Both the position numbers and the translations under genes were made by a program. The notes under the pieces were generated by a model that saw nothing but the letters and a program-made list of their open reading frames with translations, ran no database searches and had not been told where the DNA came from. DNA of 64,000 nt, taken from positions 11,384,902-11,448,901 of the forward strand of contig NC_087076.1 in the NCBI RefSeq assembly GCF_026151205.1, written 5' to 3'. Below, piece after piece: positions 45,601 to 57,246 of the stretch. Numbering within the stretch: the first letter of the stretch is position 1; every line of letters starts with the position of its first letter. This DNA comes from Bolinopsis microptera (Eukaryota > Ctenophora > Tentaculata > Lobata > Bolinopsidae).

Positions 45601-46696
45601 GCAAATGACGCTGTTTCTAGAATGATATCAATATGCACTAAAATCCTGTTAGTGTAATCGCTGTAATGTACCGCTTCAATATCTGTGGCATTGTCGTTCA
45701 CATGGGCATCCATACTCCATAGCACTGACAGATGTCAATTATGACCAATGAATGCAGGGGGAGGAGTCAACCTCAAAAAACAAAACAAAGAAATTTGGAA
45801 AATCGAGAAAATGTGGCCAAATTGAAGAGATTTAAACATGAAGAATACTTTAGCATGTTATTAGATTTAGATGTTTTTAATGACTGTCTGGTACTCAAAT
45901 TCTTACTAAATAATTTTAAATGTGTTTATCGTGTTTGGGTGCCCATCTTATTTTACAGACGGGGGCGATATTTTGAACGATGCTATTTTATATTCATTTA
46001 TTGCTGTACTCTGTAAAATTTGAAAAGTATTTAATAAAAAAATGTATTTTACACATCTTTTCATGTATACTTTGCGATTATTGAAAGGACTAGGGAGACA
46101 ACTGTTTCAAGGGAAGATACAATATCTGTTGGCCTATTCAATATCACGGGAATTAGACACAAAACATTGCCCCCAATGAACCTCCTACTGTATTACACAA
46201 TGTTCAAGCTTTATACCCGTGAGCATAAGATCCGATGAGACAGGCACACCACAGCAAATTAAATCCCCTTTCCAATATACTAATTTACTTCGCACTTTAA
46301 TACATGACTGGCCGGTAAAATTTAACTGATAATGCATACATCACTTTCACTTCTTTATAAAATATAAGAATATTGAAAGACATCAAAAGAAACATTAACT
46401 TAACATAAATCCGTCGTTTTTTATAACGCGTGATACCAGGTTATAAACCTACTCCCTCTGCGGCAAGTTTGCTCGTAATACCCAAACCCAAAATACTGCC
46501 AGCATAATCCCATTGCTCCTTCATGAAATGTCGTACATATCTCTACCAGGTATGATAATATGAAATAGAGAATATTTACGTCAAGGAAACTTTTATCCGC
46601 TTATGTGAGTATAAGAGGGGACAGCTCCAAAATACAAACAAATATCTGAGGGTGCTAGCACAAAATGATGTTTTAAGTGCGATAAAAAGTGACAAT
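42647..46696. other. Long repeat-poor to degenerate-repeat intergenic region
   Basis: No supported exon. 43080-43650 is built from recurring short words (CTCTAGA, ACCTGGAG, GAGAGGCA, including TCTCTAGAACCTGAAATG twice in tandem) and looks like a decayed satellite. Elsewhere I see only AT-rich unique sequence. Confidence 0.4.
43080..43650. repeat. Degenerate satellite-like region
   Basis: Repeated related words of 8-18 bp (see TCTCTAGAACCTGAAATG at about 43422 and 43440) in shuffled order, without a fixed period. Confidence 0.35.
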
Positions 46697-47114
46697 TACC
46701 TTAGTTCCCAAAAATTTGTGTGCCATTATATTGAGCACAATTTATTTGAGCCCGAAAAATTTGGGCAGAAAATTTGAACTCATTTGGGCGACCGAAAATT
46801 TGGGCACAAATTCTTCGAAAAATGAACAATTTTCCATTAAAATTTCAGTTAGATATTTGCCTTAGTTCATTATTATTCCTTATTATTCCAGTCATTTTGC
46901 TTTCAATTTTAAGCATGTAGGTGGTAGTCTGAGTTGTTTCACATTATGAAACATAGTGTGTCAGCTCATTGGAGGAGTTTCATCAGACAATGTGAAAATT
47001 GATACCCGCTTGACAGTGATCCGTGAAGTACACGCTCGTTGGATCAACGAACTTTTTGTATATATTTAAAAGGGAGGCCAGATGACATAAGGAAAGGCTT
47101 TGAGAAGTCGGGTA

Positions 47115-47724
47115 TACCTTACAAGACATATTTATAACGTACGAAATGTGGCGGTTTTCCGAAAATTTCGCCATATTTTCGGACCGCCAAAATTTCGGTC
47201 GTCGTAATAGAATCCGTCGCATTATCTTTTACTTTTAGCTTATTTCAATGACTGTGCCTTCACTGCTTTATTTTGTTTCTAAAAAGTAATATCAAGTAAA
47301 ATAAATAAATAAATTCTGGCATCTTGGGACAAATTATCACCACACCAATGACGAATTGAATGTCAAGCAATACAGTTTAAATTTGCATTAAAATACATGT
47401 ATGTGCTAACATGAAAGTCTTACAGTCTTAATACAGACTAAGTTTGAACATGATTTTACTTAACGGGTGATACTCGTAAAATATCTGTTCCATATATTGG
47501 ACCGTCGACGAGTCCAACTCGTCCTGGTAGGTTGTAAACCTACAAGATTTTACCGAATTTCAGAAATTTCCTTACTGCTTACTGTCACAAAAAATGATGA
47601 AAAATACCCTTATTTTCTGTGACGTCCGAAATTTGACGGTTTTTGTTCAATTTCGCCATATTTTCGGACCGCCAAAATTTCGGTCGTCGCAAATTAGGCC
47701 GCCATAAATATGTCTTGTAAGGTA
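47115..47724. mobile_element. Nested TACCTTACAAG-ended element, 610 bp
   Basis: The left end TACCTTACAAGACATA and its inverse at the right end form a perfect 21-bp inverted repeat. The subterminal GGACCGCCAAAATTTCGGTC occurs in direct orientation at about 47181 and 47668. It lies wholly inside the 46697-48116 element and carries palindromic module copy C. Confidence 0.8.
47462..47543 (-). repeat. Palindrome-rich interspersed module, copy C
   Basis: Inverse of copy A at 3851-3942, keeping all three palindromes (GTAGGTTTACAACCTAC, CGAGTTGGACTCG, TCCAATATATGGA). Confidence 0.7.
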
Positions 47725-48116
47725 ATTGATGCTTACTAGATCAGACTTTACGGTGGATGATAATCCATTTGCAGATCTTGTTTAAATCTCTAGCTATCCG
47801 TACCTCTAGCCATTTGTTTTATTAGTAGCTGTTAGCTATTCCAGTTATTTCTATTCATTTAAAATATAAGCCTTTTTACTTGGTCAAGCCATGAATGACA
47901 GATTAAAAAACTAAAATTTCAAATATTATTTCACTTGGATATGAAGAAAAAGCCATCTTTCTATAGATTTCAGGGCCACATGCCAAATGCCAAAAGTTTG
48001 GTTAGCAAAAAATTTAGCAGACGGAAAAGATTTATGCAATTAATTTGGTCTGCAAAAAATTTGGGCGAGAGGCACGCTCAAATTTTTTGTCGCCCAAATT
48101 TTTGGGAATTAAGGTA

Positions 48117-49968
48117 TCATCTTCAGAATTACACCAAAAATTGTTAGCTTATATATTTTCGTCAATTTCCGAACTACGACGAAAATTTTCGTAACGAAAT
48201 GTTCTTCCCAAACATTTTCTAATTTTTATTTCAATAACCGCTCTGCTTCACTTACTCATAATTATTAATAAGTGCGAAAAAAGCGGAAGCGAAAGTTAAG
48301 GATACGAAGCTGTACAAAAACCCAGACCGATACTGGAAAAACTAGAGATCCTGCTCCAAATTAAATTTTCTATCAAATTCAATTTGTGTCCAACCTTCAT
48401 CGAGCAAATACGAACATTCTGAGTATCTCTTCCAACAGATATTTCGACCGATAAGAAACAATTACAACCATTTGTTATAAGCGACGAATAGCTTCGCAAT
48501 CATTTCAATGGCTACAATGGCTATTTGTTGCAAAGTTACACCTTTTAACACGGCTTTTTAGCTTGACCTACAAGTATGTCTTCAGTTCTCAAACAAGACC
48601 TCTAATTAAATGGTCTTTTAATCAAACATCGTTACAACATCAATTCATACCTAAAGGCCTTTAATTAGCAATCAAAAGGGAATGATAGCAAAAACTACTG
48701 AAATTTCCATAAAAATATAGCAGTACAGGAAACTATGCTGTAACTCATATGTAACTTACTTACAAGCCTTGGAATAGGTGTACACGGCACGATCCGTGTC
48801 ATCTAATCATGACTGTATCGTGGGAGGGGAAGGTTTGGGATCCAATTATTACGGTCACACCCTGACTTATAATCACCTTACCAGGGACGACGAGCTGTGG
48901 GGAGGCAGCAGCAGGGTCCGTGTTTTACAGTGCCAGAACTTGTTTCACAGACCGATTTGACTAAACTCATGATCTTGCAGACACGGAAATAATGCAAGGT
49001 AAACTTTTAGCGATATAATAAAATTTCGAAACGAGTTTACTAATATAAAGTGCATGCATGTACCAAGTTAACTTTTAGATATAACAATACAAATGATAAT
49101 ATGCCGTAAATGTGACATTTAAATGAAGCTTTACCAATATCTTAACGTCAAAATTCACAACTCTAACTCCGTTATAAACAGTTGGAGCCAGTTGGATCCT
49201 GGTGACAGGATACAAAGCCTACGTCTAGCCGCCAGGTTATGCCAGAACTCCTGCCCTCACCCCAGCTGAAGCTGACTCGCCCATTTAATTTCAATCGAAG
49301 GTGATCTATTGACAATATGTGTCATTGCTTGGTAACTAAAAACGGCGTCTACTTGGTCGCGCAATAATTCCCGCACTGATTTTTATAGTTCTTATGCTAA
49401 ACATGCTGCGAATTACCACGTTAAGCGTCGCAGGGTATCAGCTCGGCAACATGACGGTATAGGGCTGATTGTAACTGAGTCTAGACAAGACAGATAAACA
49501 AGCTCTCTCTCTCTGGTGGACGGTTAAGATATAAAAAACATGATATTAGACGAATCCAAAGATTTATAATTTGAAAGATAATACCAACACTTTGTAAGTT
49601 ATTGTAATTCTTAACGTATGATTATTGTTGACGGGTAACACAAGGATGACAGGATTATAAATTAGAAGTTTTATAAACGTATGATTATTGTTGACGGGTA
49701 ACAAAAGGATTACAGGATTATAAATTAGAAGTTTTATAAAACTGTAATATAAATATTACAATCGTAATCGTGCAATCCGGTAAAATACTTCAAGTAGAGT
49801 ATTAGAGGGTAATTAGAGGGTAGAGTATTAGAGGCCAGACGTCCGTAGTATTTGAAAAGCCACTGCTGCGATGTTATCTTCTTACACAAAGTTTATCGCT
49901 CGTGCGCGGCACCCGACTACCATGAGCCTAAACGTATAATTATATAGAGGCATTCTTTAAATCTTTTC
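48117..49968. other. Intergenic
   Basis: A 60-codon frame at 48778-48960 (YYGHTLTYNHLTRDDELWGG) has coding-like composition but is closed by a stop just upstream and has no recognised domain. It could be a decayed exon. A tandem duplication lies at 49613-49738. No other feature was seen. Confidence 0.35.
49613..49738. repeat. 63-bp tandem duplication
   Basis: Two copies starting AACGTATGATTATTGTTGAC, differing at about three positions. Confidence 0.9.
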
Positions 49969-50107
49969 TATCCTGTTATAGGACAGAGAGGAGACGAGAC
50001 GCACTTCGGGTAATGAAGGTCGTGTTGACTAGAATCTGGACAAATTTAGTCCTTTGGGTAGCAACATTTATTACCCGAAGTACAGCTCCTTTCTGTACAA
50101 CAGGATA
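49969..50107. mobile_element. Small inverted-repeat element, about 140 bp
   Basis: TATCCTGTTATAGGACAGA at the left is mirrored by TCTGTACAACAGGATA at the right. An inner pair, ACTTCGGGTAAT/ATTACCCGAAGT, continues the fold. It abuts the next element. Confidence 0.55.
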
Positions 50108-50120
50108 TTGAAAAATATTT

Positions 50121-50702
50121 GGCAGTATCGAGATAGCCCGACCACTGTCCGCGGACAATTGTCCGCGAACACCTGTCTACCAGATCATATTACTGCATAA
50201 TAACAGTATCCCCTGAATCAAGCAGGGTTCACATCATCCATTAATTTCGTCCATTAGACAGAAGAGTACCATGTCAGGAATTGGAATATTTGTTGTTGTT
50301 GTTGATGATGGCAACTGATAATCCTTAACCAAAAACGAACGACTTATATACCACATTTTAATCGGAATCATTTATTTCATTGAGCAATCAATATTATATT
50401 TATATATATATTTATATTATTCGTAACTAATCGTAACTAATTATATCCGAGAGACCACATTTGAATCGTAATCAATAGTTTGATCCAGTAATTTACTACG
50501 CTACAATTAATTATGCTAGTCGTAACTAATTGCATCCAAGATACCATACATACCATTCATATGATCTGGTAACCAATCAACTATTCACAAACACCTGTTG
50601 ATTGATTCAGGGGATACTGTTATTATGCAGTAATATGATCTGGTAGACAGGTGTCCGCGGACAGTTGTCCGCGGACATTGGTCGGGCTATCTCGATACTG
50701 CC
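50121..50702. mobile_element. GGCAGTATCGAG-ended element, 582 bp, perfect 8-bp target duplication
   Basis: Termini GGCAGTATCGAGATAGCCCG and inverse, with inverted similarity continuing for over 90 bp including the self-palindrome TGTCCGCGGACA. It is flanked by aaatattt on both sides (50113-50120 and 50703-50710). The 8-bp duplication fits hAT or P superfamilies. No transposase frame. Related to 26928-27545. Confidence 0.85.
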
Positions 50703-50710
50703 AAATATTT

Positions 50711-51224
50711 AAAGAATATTACAATCGTAATAGTCCAAACGACATAATATTCGTAATTGGTATTATACGAATATTATATCGTTTGGACTATTATATTTTA
50801 CTATATATATAACAAAATATAACAAGAAGTTCAGTAAGATCGGCCGTCAATTTCATATTATATGTTATGTCATATTATGCTGTTCAGTTTTTGTACCTAG
50901 AGGCCGAGGAGTAGAAAAAGTATAAGAGTCAAGAGTGACAGACGCAAGTGAGTCTTACTCTGGTGGGAGATTGGTCTGACATTTGAGTCAATGCTGAATA
51001 TTTTGCAAAATTTCTAGAAACAAATTGTGCGACGATTCATGTAAGATGGGTCAGGGTTTCACTAAGGAGCAATTTTATAAAATGATAGGAATAATAGGAT
51101 GGATCGGTGAGATTGATGTGGTCCAAATTCAGGAGATTAGTTGGTAAATATGCTATCGACTTTGGAGTTAAAAATTGTTTAGGATTTTTATAGCGACAAT
51201 GTCGCAGTTATTAAGGAGGTATAG
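50711..51224. other. Intergenic, AT-rich
   Basis: Contains an imperfect inverted pair (AATAGTCCAAACGA / TCGTTTGGACTATT) at about 50728 and 50777, probably another miniature fold-back. No gene. Confidence 0.4.
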
Positions 51225-51600
51225 CTAATTTTCTACTTCATTTCCCCGGTTGTATAATTCGCACCGAACACAAGTTCTTTCTGGCAGTAACCGAGGTGTC
51301 CTATTTCTCCTGTGAATTTCTAACCGATGTGCATTGGCGTGTAGTCTGGTGAGACTGAATCTCTCGAAATAACTTTGGATTTTGATAAGTTTCCTTGGAG
51401 AACTCATTTTTGACTTTTCCATAGAATTCTAGTTTGCTCGATGTGTTGACATTAGAGCACCAGGACTGGTTAGAGTTTGTTTTGGATGATTTCATGATGA
51501 TGTGTGCTGTAAAGTGCTTGCTCTCATGAGGTGTTACTGTTTCTGAAGTCATTGTGTCAGAATCAAAAATTAAATCAAATAATAATGACACAAACATCAC
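51225..51600 (-). pseudogene. Frameshifted LINE ORF2 tail
   Basis: In two minus-strand frames: SSKLEFYGKVKNEFSKETY, then after a frameshift near 51410 RLHANAHRLEIHRRN and RTCVRCELYNRGNEVEN. This is the CR1/jockey-type ORF2 C-terminal pattern (K..F.FE.Y, R.SxHxLxIExGR, C..C....IExE.HFL). The frames are broken, so it is a dead fragment. Confidence 0.6.
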
Positions 51601-52614
51601 CACACGTCATCAAAAATATTTCTACAAAAATGTATAAAGTGTAGTAAGAAATCTTCCTTATTTGGATTTGATATGTTTTTAAAAGTGTTTTGGAATGAAA
51701 AGTTTGGGTTACTTTTGTTGGGGCTGAGCTTTTTGTGCAGTGACATGGTCAGCCGAGAACCGGGGATCAACCTGTAAAATCGGTTCCATACCTTTACCAG
51801 TACAGATTCCACTCCTTCTGTTCTAGGAGTGCTAATCTTACCTAGGGGTCTTCATTTAGTTTTTCAAGTCGACTCATATGTTTCATGGTTAAGTTACTCA
51901 CAACTAAGTGGGTATCTCCCAGGCCAGTTTTCCCCATACTCCACAGTTGGTAGATTTATATTTATGATTAACCCCAAGAGCTCATTTAAGGAAGTGAGGA
52001 TGCACCTTTGTACAGTTTAGAACTCTTAGTTTCTTCTATACTTATAGTGATGTGTGAGAAAAGCCAATGTTATCAGAAATTGTGGGTGAGGACAGGATCT
52101 AGCGCCAAGAGGATTAAGTCATCTGCCCAAATTATTTGTGGCTAATTATCTGTTGCGCTCATTTTCACTGGCTTTATAAACGCGCTCCGCTTCTTCTACT
52201 AAACGTAGTTTAGCTGCTTGGGTAATGCACGTTCCAGTATAAGTCTGCAAAGAAGTTTCCAATATTCATACTATAAAACTTGGATTTTTTTCCCTGCTCT
52301 TGCCAAGGGCAAAAAGATCGTAGGGAATAAGTAATCGGGTTTGGATATATGAGGTGGCCCGATGGACTTAAGCTACGGTGTCGACAAAAGTCTGCTCCTT
52401 CGCAATATAAACCACTCCCCTATAATTATGTGTATAAAAGCAGGCTATTTTGCGCGCGCGACGCCAGTTATGTGTTAATTAATTACAGGCATAACAACCA
52501 GTTTTTGGTGCTTGACGACTGTTATTACGCAGGTTTTCATAGGGTTACAGTTTACTCTAATTCATTAATATAGCATATTACTATTAGTCATCTGATCGGA
52601 TCAATCATCAATAT
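51601..52614. other. Intergenic
   Basis: No supported gene or repeat. Short frames on both strands lack domains. Confidence 0.35.
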
Positions 52615-54790
52615 ACATACATACATGGTAAGGTCTCCTCCTAGTCGTTGGAGTGGCCTGCATCACACACATCGCGTTGGCGGCGTAACATATGTCTCCA
52701 CTGTACTCGGTTGGTAGCCAAGGCTTCTGTTGTGTTGTTGTCGAAGTTTTCAACACCTGTAAACTTAGCAGCATCTTCGAGTACGCAGGTCTTCCAGTTC
52801 TTACGGGGTCTGCCCCTTGACCTCTTTCCATAATTTTGCTTCCAGTTCAACAGAAACCTCGGTAGTCTAGAGTCTGGCATTCTAACTACATGTCCATACC
52901 AACGTAGCCTGGCAGCACTGATGAAAGTTTCAACTGACTTGATGCCAGCCGTCCTAAGAACTTCTTCGTTGGAAACATGGAAGAACCATTTAATCCTAAG
53001 GATCCTTCTCAAGGAGGTCTGATGGAAAACCTCGAAGCGTTTTATCTGCTTTTTGTTGGTGTTCCAGACTTCAGCTCCATACAACAAGATGGTGAGGACA
53101 GCAGCCTTATAGATCCTGATCTTGGTTGGAGTCTTTATAGTTCTGCTATTCCAAATGTTCCAGAGCTGATGAAAGGCGCCATTAGCCTTCTGGATACGGA
53201 CATCCAGGTCTCTGTCGATTGTCCCATCCCCACTGATAGTTGCACACAGGTAGACAAAGTTGCTAACCTGCTCAACGGGTTCACCCTCAACCGACAGCTC
53301 AATACAATCATCCTTGATGAAAGGTCGCTGGGAGGCGCATGGCACTTGCTTACAGCCATGCATTGGGTCTTCTTTGCATTTATTCTGAGCCCAGCGTAGG
53401 AGCACTAATGAACTAATAGATCAGTTGACTCCTGTAGGCCTTCCCCTGAGTTGTCCATAATAGCCATGTCATCAGCATAATCGGTGTCCAGAATGACCTT
53501 TTCCTCGACCGTCTTCATCTCCTTCTGCAGCACTGCGCCTTGACTGATGGTCTTGTTGGTCTCAGCCAGAAATGCAGAAAAGTTTAGGCAGAAATTAAAG
53601 ACAGGAAAAATTGGCCTACATCTGACTGGATATTCATAAAGCAGTCTATATTTGCATTCACTTACTCTTGTTGTTGCTGTTGTACGTGTTGAATACCTGT
53701 CTAATGAAAAAAAAATCATGTTGATATCTATTTTGGTTGATTTTTCATTTACCCTCAAATTTTAGACCCACTTTTTAACAAAATAATATAACTCAATAGG
53801 GTTTCAATATTTTTTAATGAAATTTTCAGAATCAACGTAGAATTGCCTGAGGACTTTAAGTTGTGGAGTAGAATTTTGAGTCAGGCCTTTTAAACAAATT
53901 TAGCGGCCAAATTCTAAAATTTTCAGGGTATTTTTGGAAAAAATCAATTTTTTGATTTCTCATTTTCAGCCCTTCTGGTATATTTTGAGGTCTTCTAAGT
54001 GCTTTTAAACGTCTTTTTGGGCGAAAATACTCCAGGAAACATATCCTGAGACAACAAAATGACCTAAGGTGCTTGAATGTCACCCTGACCTGTGCCTGAG
54101 TTAACATCAAACCAGTCTGTCAGCTCCCCATTAACCCTCACGGCACTCATGGTACCCCCAAAAAATGACTGAAATATTCTGACATATTTTTCAGGCAGCC
54201 CATAGTGTCTCATACTGCACCAAATAAAGTCCCTTCTGATAGAATCGAACGCTGCCTTGAAATCGACAAACTTAATGAAAAGAGGAATGTTAAACTCAAG
54301 ACAGTTATGAATAATAGTTCGGAGAGAATAAATCTGATCAATACATGAGCGGTTCTGTCTAAATCCGCACTGATTCTCCCTGAGAAGACACTTCATACCA
54401 GCATGTAACCGCTTAAGAAGAATTATCTGAAAAAGCTTGGATGCTGTAGACCTTAAAGTGATCCCTCTGTTGTTCCCGCAGACTGAAGTGTCTCCTTTCT
54501 TCCCAATAACAATGATCACACCCTTTAACCAATCTTCAGGAACAGTCTCTTCTTCCCACACTTTCTTGAATAGACACTATAGTTGATCAACTAGAGCACT
54601 CCCACCATACTGCAGTTGCTCGTTAGTTATCCCGTCCACGCCTGGGCTTTTGTGGTTCTTAAGCTTTGTCAGGGAATAACTAATCTCGTCTCTGGTGTAG
54701 TGGGTGGTCCATCCGAACAAGATAAGTGTTAGTTTAGTGAAACAAGCTTTATAAATTACTGAGTGATAAAATTCAGCAAGTCTTAACAAA
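52615..54790 (-). pseudogene. Degenerate APE-type LINE ORF2 with insertion and frameshifts
   Basis: Minus-strand blocks in order: KLKNHKSPGVDGITNEQLQY (about 54610-54720); the RT fingers/palm with RGITLRSTASKLFQ, CGFRQNRSCIDQIYSLR, FVDFKAAFDSI and TGQGDIQAP (54067-54561); then, after an insertion of about 460 bp, FNFCLNFSAFLAETNK and motif C DTDYADDMAI (53405-53608); then in another frame the tail with NFVYLCATISGDG, TILLYGAEVWNT, RWYGHVVRM and RGRPRKNWK (52641-53405). The endonuclease domain is lost. The 3' tail is (ATGT)n at about 52613-52625. Several frame changes make it inactive. Confidence 0.8.
53608..54066. mobile_element. Insertion interrupting the LINE reverse transcriptase
   Basis: The LINE frame stops after GDIQAP and resumes at VFNFCLN, where a continuous protein is expected. 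The intervening 459 bp are AT-rich and non-coding, with no clear terminal repeats. It could be an unclassified MITE. Confidence 0.5.
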
Positions 54791-55925
54791 TTAAATTATG
54801 ATATCAGCTGATAAACTCGTGAGTCGTGGCTGATTATTTAACAGTTGATTGACACTGAATGGTAAAAAGCGAATACATATTTGAGAACAGATTTTACTTT
54901 GCATTTACATTCAAGAAGCAACTAAGATCAAGACTGCGGTGTTGGGTATGCTTTAAAAAAATCCTATATAGTCGATGGTGCTGTTGATGTGTCGAGTAAG
55001 CATCAAAATGTATTAGTTTAGGTTAGATGCAAATAATAACTAAGATGAGACAGAATATCTTATTACAGTCAATAAAGTTGGCATACGATGTAATAATATG
55101 ACGTGCACATGATACGCATCGTTAACACGAAACAAACCGCGCAAAATATGAAATGATCTACAACCAAACCACATATTATACAGATCGACGGCGCACCTCA
55201 GATGCGCGCAGAATTTTTCAAGTTCTGCACGCATAATATAATTAAATATAATGTAAACAATTATCATGTGCGCCAAACACAATAAACTCAATAAAGTTGA
55301 ACAATTACATTGTAAGCAGTAGGGAAATGTCGTGCGTGGTGTTACCGCGACGAAATTCTTGTTTACATTGTTTTGAATTGTTTCCAGAACTTTGCCAGAT
55401 TCGATACCGCGTTAAGTTGGCTAAAGTATTTGTTACTATTTTTGTTGACAGGTAAGGGCTTTAATAAGTTTTCGGCAAACGTATTAATCTAGCTCGACAC
55501 GTACTGTAGTTCGACACGTACTGTACTTGTAGTTCGACACGAACTGTACAAATGAATTTGTATAAATGTTTGAATCAACAGAAGGAGAAAAGTTGAGATT
55601 AAAAGTTAATGACCTGTTGTCGTGAAAATAATTGAAAGCAGAGAGGTTGCACGGTCACATGAACTTCACGTTTGAAGTCACCAAGTGTGCGTCCGTTCAG
55701 TACGTGTGCAATTTATTGTTGGGTATATTTATTTGTCTTGGGTAGTAACATTCCTGTCCAATTTTCACAAATAATTAATGTCCATTTCGCTGTTAACATT
55801 CAGTGACCTTAATAAGATTATCGAGGTCACTGAATGTCAAAACCACTAACGTGTAAATAGCTTTGTAACCTAAAGTACCCAGGTTAATGAGCAATATAAA
55901 TGTTCAACGAATAATAAAGCTAAAA
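54791..55925. other. Intergenic, 3' side of the homeobox gene
   Basis: Contains TTCGACACGTACTGTA repeated three times at about 55494-55550, and an inverted pair CATTCAGTGACCT / AGGTCACTGAATG at about 55798 and 55824. No gene. Confidence 0.4.
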
Positions 55926-56642
55926 TTATATATTTCCAGAAGCAGCACGAGCAAGATGTCTCTGCATCTCTTCCTGCTTCTTCTCCCTGGCACGTCTGTT
56001 CTGAAACCAGGTTCGTAGAGAAGGATGGGGAATGTCAATCTGCTCAGCTAACTCCTCCCTCTCTTCCCTGCTGATCAAGGAACACTTCTGGAACCGTTCC
56101 TCTAGGATCTCCAGCTGGGTTACAGAGTACTTGGTTCGAGGGTAAGTGTAGGGTTTGTCGATAGAAGTCTGGCGGGTTCTGTAGGAGGAATACCTGCGTG
56201 GTCTGGTTGTGGTGCTCTCTAGAGAAACCTGGCGGGGTCTGGTTGTAGGGTTCTCTAAGGAATGTTGGCGGGGTCTTGTGTTGTCTGGATAAGCTGACGG
56301 GTAGGAGATGGTATAGTGTCCCTGGTCCATATGAGTCCAGTTAGGCGTAGAGAGGTTTGGTTGCCATATTCCTGCTCCAAGGAATCGAGGCTGTGGGTAG
56401 TGGTTAATCATAATAGAGGGAATGGGCTCTTTACTAGGGCTGCATGTTTCATCCATTAGAGGAAGATTAAGGGAGGGTTCTGCAGTAGGGACAGGTAAGC
56501 TTAGGGTTCTGAAGTCAGGAGAGGTTTTGGAGAAAGGGCTGATGTTGAGACTTGTAGAGTAAACAGAGGTAGGTATAACGAGTCTTTGAGAGAAGGAGGG
56601 AAGTTCATGAGAACATAGTGCTGGGAAGTTAGTTTGCTCCAT
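55926..56642 (-). CDS. Divergent homeobox protein
   Basis: 238 residues from ATG at 56642 (a longer frame starts only with TTG at 56669). The homeodomain is at about residues 165-225 and keeps the diagnostic positions R5, L16, F20, W48, F49, Q50, N51 and R53 (KYSVTQLEILEERF and LRTWFQNRRAREKK). Helix 3 is entered by DIPHPSLRTW, with prolines at positions 41 and 43, which is unusual. Upstream is a Pro/Ser-rich region with imperfect repeats of RPRQxSLE (three to four copies), possible kinase sites. No hexapeptide or paired domain. Q50 suggests an ANTP- or PRD-like class, but I cannot name an orthologue. A sequence-specific nuclear DNA-binding role is inferred. The ORF has no intron and ends four residues after AAS. 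Confidence 0.85.
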   Translation of the reverse strand: MEQTNFPALCSHELPSFSQRLVIPTSVYSTSLNISPFSKTSPDFRTLSLPVPTAEPSLNLPLMDETCSPSKEPIPSIMINHYPQPRFLGAGIWQPNLSTPNWTHMDQGHYTISYPSAYPDNTRPRQHSLENPTTRPRQVSLESTTTRPRRYSSYRTRQTSIDKPYTYPRTKYSVTQLEILEERFQKCSLISREEREELAEQIDIPHPSLRTWFQNRRAREKKQEEMQRHLARAASGNI

Positions 56643-57246
56643 TAGGTAATAGTTTAGAGTTGAGGACAAAACGAAGTGATGAAAAGTATCTATTGATTCA
56701 GTTTTTAAACAAGAATGATTAGGTCTAACGAGCGTGTTAATGGGGAAGGTATTGTTATCGGATGTAAATGTCGAGAGATCAGATCACATAGTGTGCGATC
56801 AGGTATTACGAGATCAAATCTCATGTATGTAACTTGACCTGCTATCTCAAGATCTTGTCTTCCGGTATACGGTACATCGTAATGGTTCAGGTCCCTAGTC
56901 TCCTCACTCCTCAGGTCTCTAAGCTAATATATCTGTGCATGTTAGATCACATACGCGTGATTAAAACTCAAAGAAAACAGGAATAATTTACTGAAATTAA
57001 TTAGTTGATGAACATATTGCTCAGAATTAGAACCTTAAGCAGTTGCATCATCTCAATAACACCAATCAAATCTGATTCCGCAAATAATTAATCTTTCGTT
57101 TTCACTCATATTCAGAATTCTGAGGAAAGCAAATAACTTGTAACATTTATCAGAGCCTGGCAAAACCTTTTAATGTTCTAATAGATAACCATACGGCGAG
57201 CGTAACCTCTAAATTATATTATCTAATTGCTGTTTTAAGAATAAAG
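56643..57246. other. 5' flank of the homeobox gene
   Basis: No gene. Repeated GATCA/TCTCAAGATC-like words at about 56775-56870 are the only pattern seen. Confidence 0.35.

Larger units (their letters stand above)
46697..48116. mobile_element. TACCTTAGTTCCC-ended inverted-repeat element, 1.42 kb
   Basis: The left terminus TACCTTAGTTCCCAAAAA is inverted at the right terminus (TTTTTGGGAATTAAGGTA) with one mismatch over 22 bp. Subterminal AAATTTGGGC words are repeated several times at both ends, typical of transposase-binding regions. Ends in TA suggest a TA target (mariner-like), but this is not proven. No transposase frame is present. Confidence 0.7.

Noticed and set aside
52977..53399. 140-codon plus-strand frame
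   Set aside because: Antisense shadow of the LINE ORF2 fragment, which has clear family motifs on the minus strand.
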